Shown: in pieces, positions 19,234-28,686 of the stretch
Layout: every line of letters begins with the position of its first letter
Numbering within the stretch: the first letter of the stretch is position 1
NCBI RefSeq assembly: GCF_001187535.1
Contig: NZ_LFIO01001780.1
Coordinates: 62,001 to 126,000, forward strand
DNA: 64,000 nucleotides
Reading direction: 5' to 3'
Source: Rhizobium ecuadorense
Lineage (GTDB): Bacteria; Pseudomonadota; Alphaproteobacteria; Rhizobiales; Rhizobiaceae
Notes under the pieces: model-generated
Told to the model about the DNA's origin: nothing
Seen by the model: only the letters and a program-made list of their open reading frames with translations
Database searches by the model: none
Made by a program: the position numbers and the translations under genes

Positions 19234-20250
19234 ATGACAATTCGTAAGATGCTTCTGGCATCGGCCGCTATTGCTTGCGCCGCGATGCCCGTTTCCGCCT
19301 TTGCCGACACGTCGGCCAAGAAAATCGCCCTTTCCAACAATTATGCCGGCAACTCCTGGCGCCAGGCCATGCTGACGAGCTGGGGCAAAGTCACAGGCGA
19401 GGCCGTCAAGGCCGGCGTCGTTGCCGCAGCCGACCCTTTTACCACCGCCGAGAACCAGGCGACGGAGCAGGCGGCGCAGATCCAGAACATGATCCTTCAG
19501 GGTTATGACGCCATCGTGCTGAACGCCGCCTCGCCGACGGCGCTGAATGGCGCGGTCAAGGAAGCCTGCGACGCCGGCATCACCGTCGTTTCCTTCGACG
19601 GCATCGTCACCGAACCCTGCGCCTGGCGCATCGCCGTCAATTTCAAGGAAATGGGGCGCAGCGAAGTCGAGTATTTGTCGAAGAAAATCCCCGAAGGTGG
19701 CAATCTTCTGGAGATCCGCGGGCTTGCCGGGGTCTTCGTCGACGATGAGATTTCGGCGGGTATCCACGACGGCGTCAAGCAGTTCCCGCAGTTCAAGGTT
19801 GTCGGCTCCGTCCACGGGGACTGGGCGCAGGACGTGGCGCAGAAGGCTGTTGCCGGTGTCCTGCCGAGCCTCCCCGACATCGTCGGCGTAGTGACGCAGG
19901 GCGGCGACGGTTATGGCGCCGCACAGGCGATTGCCGCCACCGACCGCAAGATGCCGATCATCATCATGGGCAATCGCGAAGACGAGTTGAAGTGGTGGAA
20001 GGAGCAGAAGGACGCCAAGAGCTACGAGACCATGTCCGTCTCCATCGCACCTGGAGTTTCGACGCTCGCTTTCTGGGTCGCCCAGCAGATCCTCGACGGC
20101 AAGCAAGTCAAGAAGGATCTCGTCGTGCCCTTCCTGCGCATCGACCAGGACAATCTCGAAACCAACCTCGCCAATACCCAGGCCGGCGGCGTCGCCAATG
20201 TGGAATACACGCAGGCTGACGCTATCAAGGTTATCGAGTCTGCAAAGTAA
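19234..20250 (+). CDS. CUT2-family sugar ABC transporter, periplasmic binding protein
   Basis: This 338-residue protein has a signal peptide (MTIRKMLLASAAIACAAMPVSAFA, cleavage near residue 25) followed by a type I periplasmic-binding fold (KKIALSNNYAGNSWRQAM ... GYDAIVLNAASPTALN ... VVSFDGIV). That is the ribose/xylose-binding family pattern. GGGAGGAAG precedes the ATG. The next three genes encode the ATPase and two permeases, and the last a lactonase, suggesting import of an aldose or a sugar lactone. The ligand cannot be read directly. Confidence 0.9.
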   Translation: MTIRKMLLASAAIACAAMPVSAFADTSAKKIALSNNYAGNSWRQAMLTSWGKVTGEAVKAGVVAAADPFTTAENQATEQAAQIQNMILQGYDAIVLNAASPTALNGAVKEACDAGITVVSFDGIVTEPCAWRIAVNFKEMGRSEVEYLSKKIPEGGNLLEIRGLAGVFVDDEISAGIHDGVKQFPQFKVVGSVHGDWAQDVAQKAVAGVLPSLPDIVGVVTQGGDGYGAAQAIAATDRKMPIIIMGNREDELKWWKEQKDAKSYETMSVSIAPGVSTLAFWVAQQILDGKQVKKDLVVPFLRIDQDNLETNLANTQAGGVANVEYTQADAIKVIESAK

Positions 20251-20262
20251 TCTCCCGGTGAC

Positions 20263-20298
20263 TGCCGCGCGGCCGCAAATGGCCGCGCGGCATTCTTT
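20263..20298 (+). terminator. Hairpin (attenuator) after the binding-protein gene
   Basis: TGCCGCGCGGCC (20263-20274) pairs perfectly with GGCCGCGCGGCA (20281-20292) around a six-base loop, followed by TTCTTT. It lies 13 bases after the binding-protein stop and before the ATPase gene. Such partial terminators let the binding protein be made in excess over the membrane subunits. Confidence 0.75.
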
Positions 20299-20321
20299 GT
20301 GAAGCAGATGTGGCGGGCAGG

Positions 20322-21773
20322 ATGAATGAGGTTTTGAACGCGGTGATCGCCGTCGAGGGCGCCAAGGTGAGCTTCGGCGCGGTCAGGGCGCTCGACGGCG
20401 TCACGCTCCGCGTCATGCCGGGCGAATGTGTCGGGCTGGTCGGCCACAATGGCGCCGGCAAATCCACGATCGTCAGCGTCATCAACGGCGGCCTCACTCC
20501 GCATGAAGGCAGTGTGGCAAGCGACGGCGAGCGGCTGGAGCGTTATGGCATCAACGCGGCGCGCGCCCGCGGCGTGCGCTGCGTCTTCCAGGAGCTTTCG
20601 CTCTGCCCCAATCTTTCCATCGTCGAGAACACACGCATCATGCACCGCCATCTCGGCGGCTTCGGCTGGCGCGGGCGCGCCGCTGGAATCATCGAAAAGA
20701 GCCTCGATGCCGTCTTTCCCGGTCATGGCATCGACAGCAGCCGGGCCGTCGGCGATCTTTCGATCGCCGAGCGGCAGATGGTCGAGATTGCAATGGCCTT
20801 TTCCGACGCCGGCGTTGCGCCGCGGCTTGTCATTCTCGACGAGCCGACCTCGTCGCTCGACGCAAGCCTTGCCCGCCAGATGCTCGATCATGTCCGCCGC
20901 TTCGTCGCCGCCGGCGGCTCCGTCATCTTCATCTCGCACATCCTGCACGAGATCCTCGAAACCTCCGACCGCATTGTCGTCATGAAGGACGGCCGCGTCG
21001 TCGCCGAACGTCCGGCTGATGGATTCGACCATCACGGCCTGGTGGAAGCGATGGGCACTGTCGCCAAGGAGGAGACCGGGCAGCGCGCGGCGCGCGAACA
21101 ATCCACCGCGCCGCTCATTCTGTCCCATCAGACGAAGGGCCTTCCCTTCACGGCCCGCAAGGGTGAGATCATCGCACTGGCGGGACTGGCCGGCCACGGA
21201 CAGACCGAACTGCTGCTCGCCCTGCATGCCGCCCAGTCCGGCAACTGGCTGCCTGAGCGCAATCCGCTCGTCACCTTCGTCGCCGGCGACCGCCGCCTCA
21301 ACGGCGTCTTCGAACTGTGGAGCATCCTGCGCAATTTCTCAATCGCCTCGCTCGGTGACCTCACCCGGCGAGGCCTTATCCTCGCCGGCGAAGAGCAGAC
21401 CAAGGGCGCCGACTGGAAGCGGCGGATCGAGATCCGCACGCCCGATATGGCCAACCGCATCCTGTCACTTTCCGGCGGCAACCAGCAGAAGGTGCTGTTC
21501 GCCCGGGCGCTTTCAACGCGCGCGCCCGTTGTCCTAATGGACGATCCGATGCGCGGCGTCGACGTCGGCACCAAGCAGGAGGTCTACACCATCATCCGCG
21601 AGGAAGCGGCGCGCGGCCGCACCTTCATCTGGTATTCCACCGAAATGGACGAGGTCCGCCTCTGCGACCGCGTCTACGTCTTCCGCGAAGGCCGCATCAC
21701 CGCCGAACTCGCCGGCGACGCCGTCAACGAGACGAATATCATCGCTGCCTCCTTCGAAGGGGTCGCCGCATGA
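20322..21773 (+). CDS. CUT2-family sugar ABC transporter, double ATPase (RbsA-like)
   Basis: This protein of 483 residues has two nucleotide-binding domains. The first is intact (Walker A GHNGAGKST; the LSIAERQMVEIA signature typical of this family; Walker B LVILDEPTSS). The second has a decayed Walker A (LAGHGQTE) but an intact LSGGNQQK signature, as is normal for CUT2 ATPases. The start is uncertain: ATG 20322 is used here, and a GTG at 20310 would add four residues. Its stop overlaps the first permease start by four bases. The second domain is slightly shorter than in RbsA around residues 270-340. Confidence 0.9.
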   Translation: MNEVLNAVIAVEGAKVSFGAVRALDGVTLRVMPGECVGLVGHNGAGKSTIVSVINGGLTPHEGSVASDGERLERYGINAARARGVRCVFQELSLCPNLSIVENTRIMHRHLGGFGWRGRAAGIIEKSLDAVFPGHGIDSSRAVGDLSIAERQMVEIAMAFSDAGVAPRLVILDEPTSSLDASLARQMLDHVRRFVAAGGSVIFISHILHEILETSDRIVVMKDGRVVAERPADGFDHHGLVEAMGTVAKEETGQRAAREQSTAPLILSHQTKGLPFTARKGEIIALAGLAGHGQTELLLALHAAQSGNWLPERNPLVTFVAGDRRLNGVFELWSILRNFSIASLGDLTRRGLILAGEEQTKGADWKRRIEIRTPDMANRILSLSGGNQQKVLFARALSTRAPVVLMDDPMRGVDVGTKQEVYTIIREEAARGRTFIWYSTEMDEVRLCDRVYVFREGRITAELAGDAVNETNIIAASFEGVAA

Positions 21774-22717
21774 CGTTCCGGCTGTCGTCCGACGCCTTGC
21801 GTCTTGCCATCCCCGCCTTGTCGCTGACATTGCTGCTTGCCGCCGTCTTCTGGCTGCAGCCGCGCGCCATGAGCTATGTCGGGCTCAACCTGCTGTTCAA
21901 TCTGGCGGTGCCGATCGCACTTGCGACGATCGCCCAGATGCTGGTGATGGCGGTCAATGATCTCGATCTGTCGATGGGCACCTTCGTCAGCTTCGTCGCC
22001 TGCGTCACCGCGACCTTTCTGCGCGATGCTCCCCTGATCGGCATGCTGATCCTTGCCGGTGCGATCGCCACCTATGCGGGCCTCGGCGTCGTCATCCATC
22101 TGCGCAACCTGCCGTCGATCGTCGTCACCCTCGGCATGAGCTTCGTCTGGGGCGGCCTTGCCGTGCTGCTGCTGCCGGCGCCGGGCGGCCAGGCGCCGGA
22201 TTGGGTGCGCTGGCTGATGACCGTCAAGCCGCCGCTGGCGCCGATGGCGATCGTTGCCAGCATCGCCATCGCCGCGATCGCCCATCTCCTCGTCATGCGC
22301 TCCTCGCTGGGGGTGCTGATCCGCGGCATCGGCGGCAACCAGCGCTCGGTCGAGCGCGCCGGCTGGTCGATCGTCGCGGCGCGCGCCTGCGCCTACGGTC
22401 TTGCCGGACTGTTCGCGGTGCTTGCCGGCATCGCCCTCGTCGGCCTGACGACCTCGGCCGATGCCAATATCGCGCTGCGCTATACGCTGCTGTCGATCGC
22501 CGGCGTCATCCTCGGCGGCGGCGAATTCATCGGCGGCCGCGTCTCCCCTGTCGGCGCCGTCATCGGCGCGCTGACGCTGACGCTCGCCGGTTCGTTCCTG
22601 TCCTTTCTGCGCATCTCGCCGGACTGGCAGATCGGCGCACAGGGCGCGATCCTGATCATCGTGCTCGCGCTCCGCTTGATGCTGAACCGCCTGGAGAAGC
22701 GGGAGAAACGCCGATGA
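21770..22717 (+). CDS. CUT2-family sugar ABC transporter permease 1
   Basis: This 315-residue inner-membrane protein has about eight to ten hydrophobic segments and the RbsC-family motif pattern NDLDLSMGTFVSFVA (equivalent to GGIDLSVG) and GGGEFIGGRVSPVGAVIGAL near the C-terminus. It overlaps both the ATPase stop and the next permease start by four bases (ATGA), so the three are translationally coupled. Two different permeases in one CUT2 operon suggest a heterodimeric channel. Confidence 0.9.
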   Translation: MTFRLSSDALRLAIPALSLTLLLAAVFWLQPRAMSYVGLNLLFNLAVPIALATIAQMLVMAVNDLDLSMGTFVSFVACVTATFLRDAPLIGMLILAGAIATYAGLGVVIHLRNLPSIVVTLGMSFVWGGLAVLLLPAPGGQAPDWVRWLMTVKPPLAPMAIVASIAIAAIAHLLVMRSSLGVLIRGIGGNQRSVERAGWSIVAARACAYGLAGLFAVLAGIALVGLTTSADANIALRYTLLSIAGVILGGGEFIGGRVSPVGAVIGALTLTLAGSFLSFLRISPDWQIGAQGAILIIVLALRLMLNRLEKREKRR

Positions 22718-23664
22718 CCCCGCTCCTCAGACTTTTCGGCAAACCCTGGATCTGGTCGTGGCTTGCCGCCTTCATCGTCTGGTTCCTGACGATCATGGTG
22801 ACGCTCGGGGCGAGCACACTCGGCCTGTCGCAGGCGGCGCTGACCTTCGCCGCCTTCTCGGTCATCGTCGGCATCGGCCAGATGTTCGTCATCACGCTGG
22901 GTCCCGGCAACATCGACCTCTCGGTTCCCGCCACCATGACGCTTGCCGGCACGGTGGCGCTGAAGCTGATGAATGTCGAAAACGGCATGATCCTGCCCGG
23001 CCTTCTCATTGCCGTCGTCCTCGGCCTGGTCGTCGGCCTCGGCAATTATGCGCTGATCAAGGCGCTGCGCATTCCGCCGATCATCGCCACGCTGTCGATG
23101 AGCTTCATCGTGCAGTCCGCGGCGATCTGGACGAACCGGGGATTGCGCATCAAGCCCCCGGCCATGCTTGCGGAGTTCACCACGTCGAACACGCTCGGCG
23201 TACCGAATGTGGCGATCGTCGCGCTCCTCATCTCGCTGCTTGCCTGGTTCCTGCTCGAGAAGACGATCTACGGGCGCTGGATCTCGGCGATCGGCCAAAG
23301 CATGCCGGCCGCGCGCATGGCCGGCATTCCGGTCGACGGCACGCGCTTCGTCACCTATCTATTTTGCGCCGTGCTCGCCTCGGTCGCAGGCTATCTGCTC
23401 GCCTGTTTCTCCGGCGGCGCGGCGCTCAACATGGGCTCGGAATATCTGCTGATGTCGATCGCCGTCGTCGTGATCGGCGGCACAGCCGTCGCCGGCGGCG
23501 ATTCCAACGTGCCGGGCATCTGGGGCGCGTCGCTCTTCATGTTCCTGGTCGTCTCCATGCTCAACACTTACGGGGTCGGCGCCGGCATCCGCCTTATCAT
23601 GACCGGCCTCATCATCATCAGCGTCATCATGCTTGCCGGCGGCCGCCGGGCCGGCATGCGATAA
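22714..23664 (+). CDS. CUT2-family sugar ABC transporter permease 2
   Basis: This 316-residue permease has the same fold as the preceding gene product, with LGPGNIDLSVPATMTLAGTVALK and the C-terminal GGTAVAGGDSNVPGIWGA. The ATG overlaps the previous stop by four bases. It should form the second half of the membrane channel. The two permeases are clearly divergent, so this is not a recent duplication. Confidence 0.9.
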   Translation: MTPLLRLFGKPWIWSWLAAFIVWFLTIMVTLGASTLGLSQAALTFAAFSVIVGIGQMFVITLGPGNIDLSVPATMTLAGTVALKLMNVENGMILPGLLIAVVLGLVVGLGNYALIKALRIPPIIATLSMSFIVQSAAIWTNRGLRIKPPAMLAEFTTSNTLGVPNVAIVALLISLLAWFLLEKTIYGRWISAIGQSMPAARMAGIPVDGTRFVTYLFCAVLASVAGYLLACFSGGAALNMGSEYLLMSIAVVVIGGTAVAGGDSNVPGIWGASLFMFLVVSMLNTYGVGAGIRLIMTGLIIISVIMLAGGRRAGMR

Positions 23665-23678
23665 ACGGAAAGACCGCC

Positions 23679-24593
23679 ATGGCCGAGGCCAGCATCTACG
23701 AAATTCACGACCCGCGCTTCCGGCAACTGATCGTGACGAGCGCCGGCCTCGACGAACTCCATTCCGGCTGCCGCTGGGCGGAGGGTCCCGTCTGGTTCAA
23801 CGATGCGAACCAGCTTCTGTGGAGCGACATTCCCAATCAGCGCATGCTGCGATGGACGCCGGAGAGCGGCGTCTCCGTCTATCGGCAACCCTCGAACTTC
23901 GCCAACGGCCACACGCGCGACCGGCAGGGACGGCTGATCTCCTGCGAACATGGCATGCGCCGCGTCACGCGTACCGAGGTCGACGGCTTAATCACCGTGC
24001 TCGCCGATCGTTTCGAAGGCGCCAGGCTCAATTCGCCGAACGACGTGGTGGTGAAATCCGACGGCACGATCTGGTTCACCGACCCCACCTACGGCATCAT
24101 GTCGGATTATGAAGGCTATCGCGCCGTGCCGGAACAGCCGACCCGCAACGTCTACCGGCTTGATCCGGCGACCGGGGGGCTGGCAGCTGTCGCCACCGAT
24201 TTCATCCAGCCGAACGGCCTTGCCTTCTCCCCCGACGAGACAATTCTTTACGTGGCGGATTCGGCTGCAAGCCATGATGAAAGCCTGCCACGCCATATAA
24301 GGGCTTTCGACGTGGCCGACGGCAACAGGCTTGCGAATGGCCGCGTCTTCTGCCTGATCGACAGCGGCATTCCGGACGGCATCCGCACCGACGTGAACGG
24401 AAACCTCTGGTCGAGTGCTGGTGATGGCGTGCATTGCTTCGATCCGGCCGGCAAACTGATCGGCAAGATCCGCGTGCCGCAAACCGTCGCCAACCTCACC
24501 TTCGGTGGTCCCAAGCGCAACCGGCTGTTCATTGCGGCGACGCGTTCGATCTATTCGGTCTATGTCGCCGTCAGCGGTGCTCAAATGCCGTGA
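23679..24593 (+). CDS. SMP-30/gluconolactonase-family lactonase
   Basis: This 304-residue protein is a six-bladed beta-propeller hydrolase of the SMP-30/gluconolactonase family, which opens sugar lactones to sugar acids with a divalent metal. The metal-ligand motifs are present: Glu in RWAEGPVWF, Asn in NSPNDVVVKSDGTIWFTDP, and Asp in DGIRTDVNGNLWSS. It starts 14 bases after the second permease and is the last gene of the operon. Together they suggest uptake of a sugar that is oxidised to a lactone, or of a lactone itself; the dehydrogenase is not in this operon. Confidence 0.88.
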   Translation: MAEASIYEIHDPRFRQLIVTSAGLDELHSGCRWAEGPVWFNDANQLLWSDIPNQRMLRWTPESGVSVYRQPSNFANGHTRDRQGRLISCEHGMRRVTRTEVDGLITVLADRFEGARLNSPNDVVVKSDGTIWFTDPTYGIMSDYEGYRAVPEQPTRNVYRLDPATGGLAAVATDFIQPNGLAFSPDETILYVADSAASHDESLPRHIRAFDVADGNRLANGRVFCLIDSGIPDGIRTDVNGNLWSSAGDGVHCFDPAGKLIGKIRVPQTVANLTFGGPKRNRLFIAATRSIYSVYVAVSGAQMP

Positions 24594-24845
24594 GAGCGTG
24601 ATTCTGCTCGGCGTCTCGCTATCGTCGCTGGAGCGGCGGGCGGCTGGAACGGAGCCGCAGTTGCGGTTGGCGCTTTAGACCGCCAGCATCGGCTAGGCAG
24701 AAGGGCCCGCATACGCCGGTCCCTAAGATCGCTTGCTCCGTCGCATCTCCTCAGAAAAAAGTTTTGATCTCCGCCCCTGTGAGTTAGACATCACAAATCC
24801 GAAAGCGCGCGTTCGGCTTCGAGCGTCAATTCCCGGAGTTGCATC

Positions 24846-26030
24846 ATGAAAATCGCGCCGCAGCAGCGGATCTATGTCTGCTTCTTTCTCTTCGCCGTGT
24901 CGCTGGGGGCGCTGTTGTCGAGGATGCCGGATTTGCAGGTTGCGCTTGGCGTCGACAAGTCGGAGCTTGGGTTGACGTTGATCGGGGCTGCGATCGGCGC
25001 CTTGATTTCGTTGACTTTGTCTTCGCCCGTGATCGCCCGGCTTGGCGCGCGGACGACGGCATTCATTACTGTTCTCGGCACGTCGGCACTGCTGTCGCTG
25101 GTGCCGTGGATTGGTGCGGCGCCGGTCGTGTTCTGTGTGCTTTTCGTCGAGGGGATGCTCGCCGGGGCGCTGGAGATCAATCTCAATGTCGAGATTGATC
25201 GCATCGAAGCACAGTTAGGACGCGGCGTGATGAACAGGGCGCATGGTTTCTGGAGCCTCGGCTTCTTCGTCACGGCGCTTGTCTCCTCAGTCGTTCGCCA
25301 AGCTGGTATTTCGATGCAACTCCATCTCGCCGTGACCTTTGCCGCGGTGCTTGTGCTCGGCGTCTGGGCGATTTCAGGCATGCGCAATGCGCCCGCGCGG
25401 TCCCCGTTGAATGAAGGCAAGGCGCCACTGGTGGCGCTTCCCACCCGGAGCCTCATGCCGCTCTGCGTGATCGGCATCGCGGCCTTTCTCGTCGAAGGTG
25501 CAGGGATCGACTGGTCGGCGATCTATATGCGCGACGTGTTTTCAGTCGAGCCCTTCATTGGCGGACTAGGATTGACGCTCTTTACTTTCTGCATGGCACT
25601 GGCGCGCCTGTTCGTCGATCCGCTGGTCGATCGGTTTGGCCCGCGGGCCGTCGCCACGATGTTGCTTGTCCTTTCGGCGATCGGCATTTGCGCCGTCTGG
25701 GGCGCTCCACATGCCTATGTGGCACTGGCGGGCTTTGCCTTGATGGGCGCCGGCTGCAGCGCGGTCTATCCTCTCGCCGTCTCGGCGGCGGCCCAGCGCA
25801 CAGATCGCGCGGCGCATCTCAACGTCGCCGCCCTTGGCCAGATGACCTTCGTCGTCTTCTTCCTGGCGCCGCCGCTGCTCGGTTTCATTGCCGAACACGC
25901 GGGCATCAGGACATCCTATCTCGTCTGCCTTCCGTTGATCATCTACGCGCTCTTTTCGGTCAAGGCGCTTGCTCAGCGCCGGGCGGCCTGCGACGGCAGC
26001 GTTGCGAGCGTTCGGAGCGTCAACGGGTGA
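24846..26030 (+). CDS. MFS transporter
   Basis: This 394-residue protein has about twelve hydrophobic segments and resembles the YbjJ-like branch of the major facilitator family. The N-terminal half contains LSRMPDLQVALGVDKSELGLTLIGAAIGAL and MNRAHGFWSLGFF, both typical of that group. The substrate is unknown. It stands alone, 252 bases after the lactonase gene, and is followed by two hairpins and another MFS gene. Confidence 0.85.
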   Translation: MKIAPQQRIYVCFFLFAVSLGALLSRMPDLQVALGVDKSELGLTLIGAAIGALISLTLSSPVIARLGARTTAFITVLGTSALLSLVPWIGAAPVVFCVLFVEGMLAGALEINLNVEIDRIEAQLGRGVMNRAHGFWSLGFFVTALVSSVVRQAGISMQLHLAVTFAAVLVLGVWAISGMRNAPARSPLNEGKAPLVALPTRSLMPLCVIGIAAFLVEGAGIDWSAIYMRDVFSVEPFIGGLGLTLFTFCMALARLFVDPLVDRFGPRAVATMLLVLSAIGICAVWGAPHAYVALAGFALMGAGCSAVYPLAVSAAAQRTDRAAHLNVAALGQMTFVVFFLAPPLLGFIAEHAGIRTSYLVCLPLIIYALFSVKALAQRRAACDGSVASVRSVNG

Positions 26031-26082
26031 TCGGTCGAGCTGGTTGTTTCGGCGGCTCGATCGGTTCAGCGAAAAGCATAGG

Positions 26083-26172
26083 CGAGCACGCCGTAGCGCG
26101 TGCTCGGCGCTCCCTTAACTTGTATAGGTTTTAGGCAGCCGGCGTCGCAGATCCGACAGTCCGCCGGCTGCC
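26083..26172 (+). terminator. Two strong hairpins between MFS genes
   Basis: CGAGCACG (26083-26090) pairs with CGTGCTCG (26099-26106), and GGCAGCCGGC (26134-26143) pairs perfectly with GCCGGCTGCC (26163-26172), with an inner GTCG/CGAC. Neither is followed by a clear T run. They probably help end transcription of the upstream MFS gene. Confidence 0.5.
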
Positions 26173-26236
26173 CATGCTAGATGATCATCGCGTCGAGCGG
26201 GAGCGCGAACATGGTTGCCAACAGAGGTCGATCATC

Positions 26237-27442
26237 ATGACTAGCATGCGTATCCAGGATAACGTCCTCGTAGCCGTCATGATCGCCTGCGTCGGCACGT
26301 GTTACGGATTCGGCCTCAGCCTTTTTCCTCAGATCATTCCCGACATGCGGAAAGATCTTGCCTTCGACTATGCCTTCGTCGGCACGGTCACCGGCCTGGT
26401 GCAGTTTTCCACAGTCGCATTCGCCGTGCTCGCCACCTGGCTCGTCCATCGCATCGGCGCCGCACGGACGGTGGTGGCGTCCGTGTCGCTCTGCGGGCTC
26501 TGCCTGTCGAGCATCCCCATCAGCGACAATCTCTATGTGGTTGCCGGCCTGCTGATGATCGCCGGCGCGACTGGCGCATCGACTTTCGTGCCGATGATTA
26601 ATCTTGCCTCGCGGGTGGTAAGAGCAGAACAGCGCGGCTTTGCCATGAGCCTGATCTCCAGCGCCCCGGCCTTTGGCGTCCTCATCAACAGCGCACTCGT
26701 GGCGGCATACGCCGGAAGTGGTCACTGGCAGATGGTCTGGTTCCTCACAGGCGCGGCCACGATCGCACTGGCCGTTGTCACCCACATTCTCTTCGGGCGG
26801 GCCGGCCTCTTCGACAGCGGGACAAGTCACGAAACGCTGGCGCCAACTGCCGGCGGTTCAGCAAGCCTGCGCTCCATCATGCCATGGGTGACGCTGATCT
26901 TCGTGCTCGGCTTCATCAACGGCCTGATGCCATATCCCTATCTCACCTATCTCTCGCCGTTCCTGCGCGAGGAACTCGGCTACTCCGTCGGCTTTGCCTC
27001 ATGGCTCTGGGCAACGATCGGGGCGGTGGGGATCAGCGCAGGCTTCGCCATTGGCACAATATCGTCCCGTCTCGGATCGCGCTATGCCATGCTGACCTGT
27101 TACTCAAGCTTCCTCGCCGCCGGCGCCCTCTTCGTCCTCGATCCCTCGATGGAACTCTCGATCCTGTCCGGCATCTTCTTTTCGCTGGGCTTCTATCCGA
27201 TCTATGGCTTGCTGCCGGCCTACGTTTCACATCGCGCCACGCCCCGCGTCGCGGTGACTGTCTTAGGCATCTGCACCGTGTTCCAAGGCATCGGCGGCAC
27301 GACAGGGAATTTCTTTGGCGGCGTGATCAAGACATCGACGGAGAGTTTCAGCGGCATCTATCTCGCCGTTGCAGTTACGGCCGCCGTCGCCGCGGCGATG
27401 ACGATCTCGCTGCCGAAGGACCAGAGTGTGCAGGCCGTGTAG
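26237..27442 (+). CDS. MFS transporter
   Basis: This 401-residue protein has twelve predicted hydrophobic segments with the MFS pattern, including MIACVGTCYGFGLSLFPQIIPDMRKDL in helix 1 and WLWATIGAVGISAGFAIGTISSRLGSRYAM in the second half. It resembles the YbfB-like branch. The start at 26237 is nine bases after GAGG; an upstream frame adds 21 unlikely residues. It has no operon partner and the substrate is unknown. Confidence 0.85.
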   Translation: MTSMRIQDNVLVAVMIACVGTCYGFGLSLFPQIIPDMRKDLAFDYAFVGTVTGLVQFSTVAFAVLATWLVHRIGAARTVVASVSLCGLCLSSIPISDNLYVVAGLLMIAGATGASTFVPMINLASRVVRAEQRGFAMSLISSAPAFGVLINSALVAAYAGSGHWQMVWFLTGAATIALAVVTHILFGRAGLFDSGTSHETLAPTAGGSASLRSIMPWVTLIFVLGFINGLMPYPYLTYLSPFLREELGYSVGFASWLWATIGAVGISAGFAIGTISSRLGSRYAMLTCYSSFLAAGALFVLDPSMELSILSGIFFSLGFYPIYGLLPAYVSHRATPRVAVTVLGICTVFQGIGGTTGNFFGGVIKTSTESFSGIYLAVAVTAAVAAAMTISLPKDQSVQAV

Positions 27443-27574
27443 CGTCTGCGGCGCCAGGCTATGGTTCTTGCCGAAATACTCGCCGGACCTAAATCCGATT
27501 GAGCAGAGTGGGAAAGGCGACATCGTGTTTGGAGAAGAGCCTGAAAACCAGTCCGGGAAGGACAGACAACGATC

Positions 27575-28630
27575 ATGACGCGCTCGCGCCGCCCCTCATT
27601 GCCATTCCTCAACGAGTCCAACGCGACGCTGCAGTCTCGTCCGATCCGCAAGCGCGATCCCGACCAGCCAAGCCTTCCCTTCGATCCGATGCCGGCACGG
27701 GTCGAGCCCTGCCTGGCGCTGTTGAAACCCAGCGTGCCGATCGGGCCGGATTGGCTCTACGAGGCGAAGTGGGATGGCTACCGGCTGGCGGTCCACATCG
27801 AGCCGAAGGGCGTTCGTGTCATCACCCGCGGCGGCCATGACTGGACGCACCGCTTTCCCACCATCGCCGCGGCCGCCAAGGAACTTGGCGTGACCACCGC
27901 CATACTGGACGGGGAAGCGGTGGTTCTCGACGAGCACGGCCGATCGGATTTCGGCGCGCTGCAACGTTCGCTCGGCGGTCGCGGTGGCAAGCGGGCTTCG
28001 AGCGAGTCCATTCTCTACGCCTTCGACCTTTTGTATCTTGACGGGCATGACCTCACCGGCACCGAGCTTGCCGTGCGCCGTCACCTTCTTGAAGACCTGA
28101 TACCGGAAGGCGGCAATCGGACGATCCGCTTTTCCGAAGAAATAGAACTGCCTCCGGAAGAGCTGCTAGAGCACGCCTGCCACCATCATATGGAAGGCAT
28201 CATCGCCAAGCATCGCGACCGGCCCTACGGCAGTGGCCGCACGGGCGACTGGCTGAAGATCAAGTGCGTTGAGAGCGAGAGCTTCATGATCGTCGGTTAC
28301 GAACAATCGGCAGCCGCCCGCGGCGGCATCGGCAGCCTGCTGCTCGCCGGCAAGAAGGGTTTCGACTGGATTTCCGTGGGCTCGGTCGGAACTGGTTTCA
28401 GCGCCAGCGAAGCCGAGCACCTGAAAAAGACGCTCGACCGGTTAAAGACGAACCGGTCGGCCGTTGCCCTGAAGGGCAAACGCTACGTCTTCGTCCAGCC
28501 GACCCTTATCGCCGAGATCGAGTTTCGCGGCTGGACCGATGACGGCAGCCTCCGTCACGCCTCGTATAAGGGGCTGCGCGAAGTTCAGGACAACGCGGCC
28601 GTGTTCGATATGAGCGGCTTCGGAAGCTGA
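27575..28630 (+). CDS. Stand-alone ATP-dependent DNA ligase (LigD ligase-domain type)
   Basis: This 351-residue protein matches only the ligase part of LigD, an adenylation domain followed by an OB fold. The nucleotide-accepting Lys65 lies in motif I (EAKWDGYR), motif III is FDLLYLDG and motif V is MEGIIAKHRDRPYGSGRTGDWLKIKC. There is no phosphoesterase or polymerase domain. Proteins of this kind act with Ku or other repair factors in bacterial end joining or as back-up nick-sealing ligases. No Ku gene is in the window, but a full LigD lies at 52224-54878. Confidence 0.9.
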   Translation: MTRSRRPSLPFLNESNATLQSRPIRKRDPDQPSLPFDPMPARVEPCLALLKPSVPIGPDWLYEAKWDGYRLAVHIEPKGVRVITRGGHDWTHRFPTIAAAAKELGVTTAILDGEAVVLDEHGRSDFGALQRSLGGRGGKRASSESILYAFDLLYLDGHDLTGTELAVRRHLLEDLIPEGGNRTIRFSEEIELPPEELLEHACHHHMEGIIAKHRDRPYGSGRTGDWLKIKCVESESFMIVGYEQSAAARGGIGSLLLAGKKGFDWISVGSVGTGFSASEAEHLKKTLDRLKTNRSAVALKGKRYVFVQPTLIAEIEFRGWTDDGSLRHASYKGLREVQDNAAVFDMSGFGS

Positions 28631-28686
28631 GGGATCACGATCGTCAGTTCAGGAATCCGTCTGCAAATCTACGTCCGGCGGGCTCG

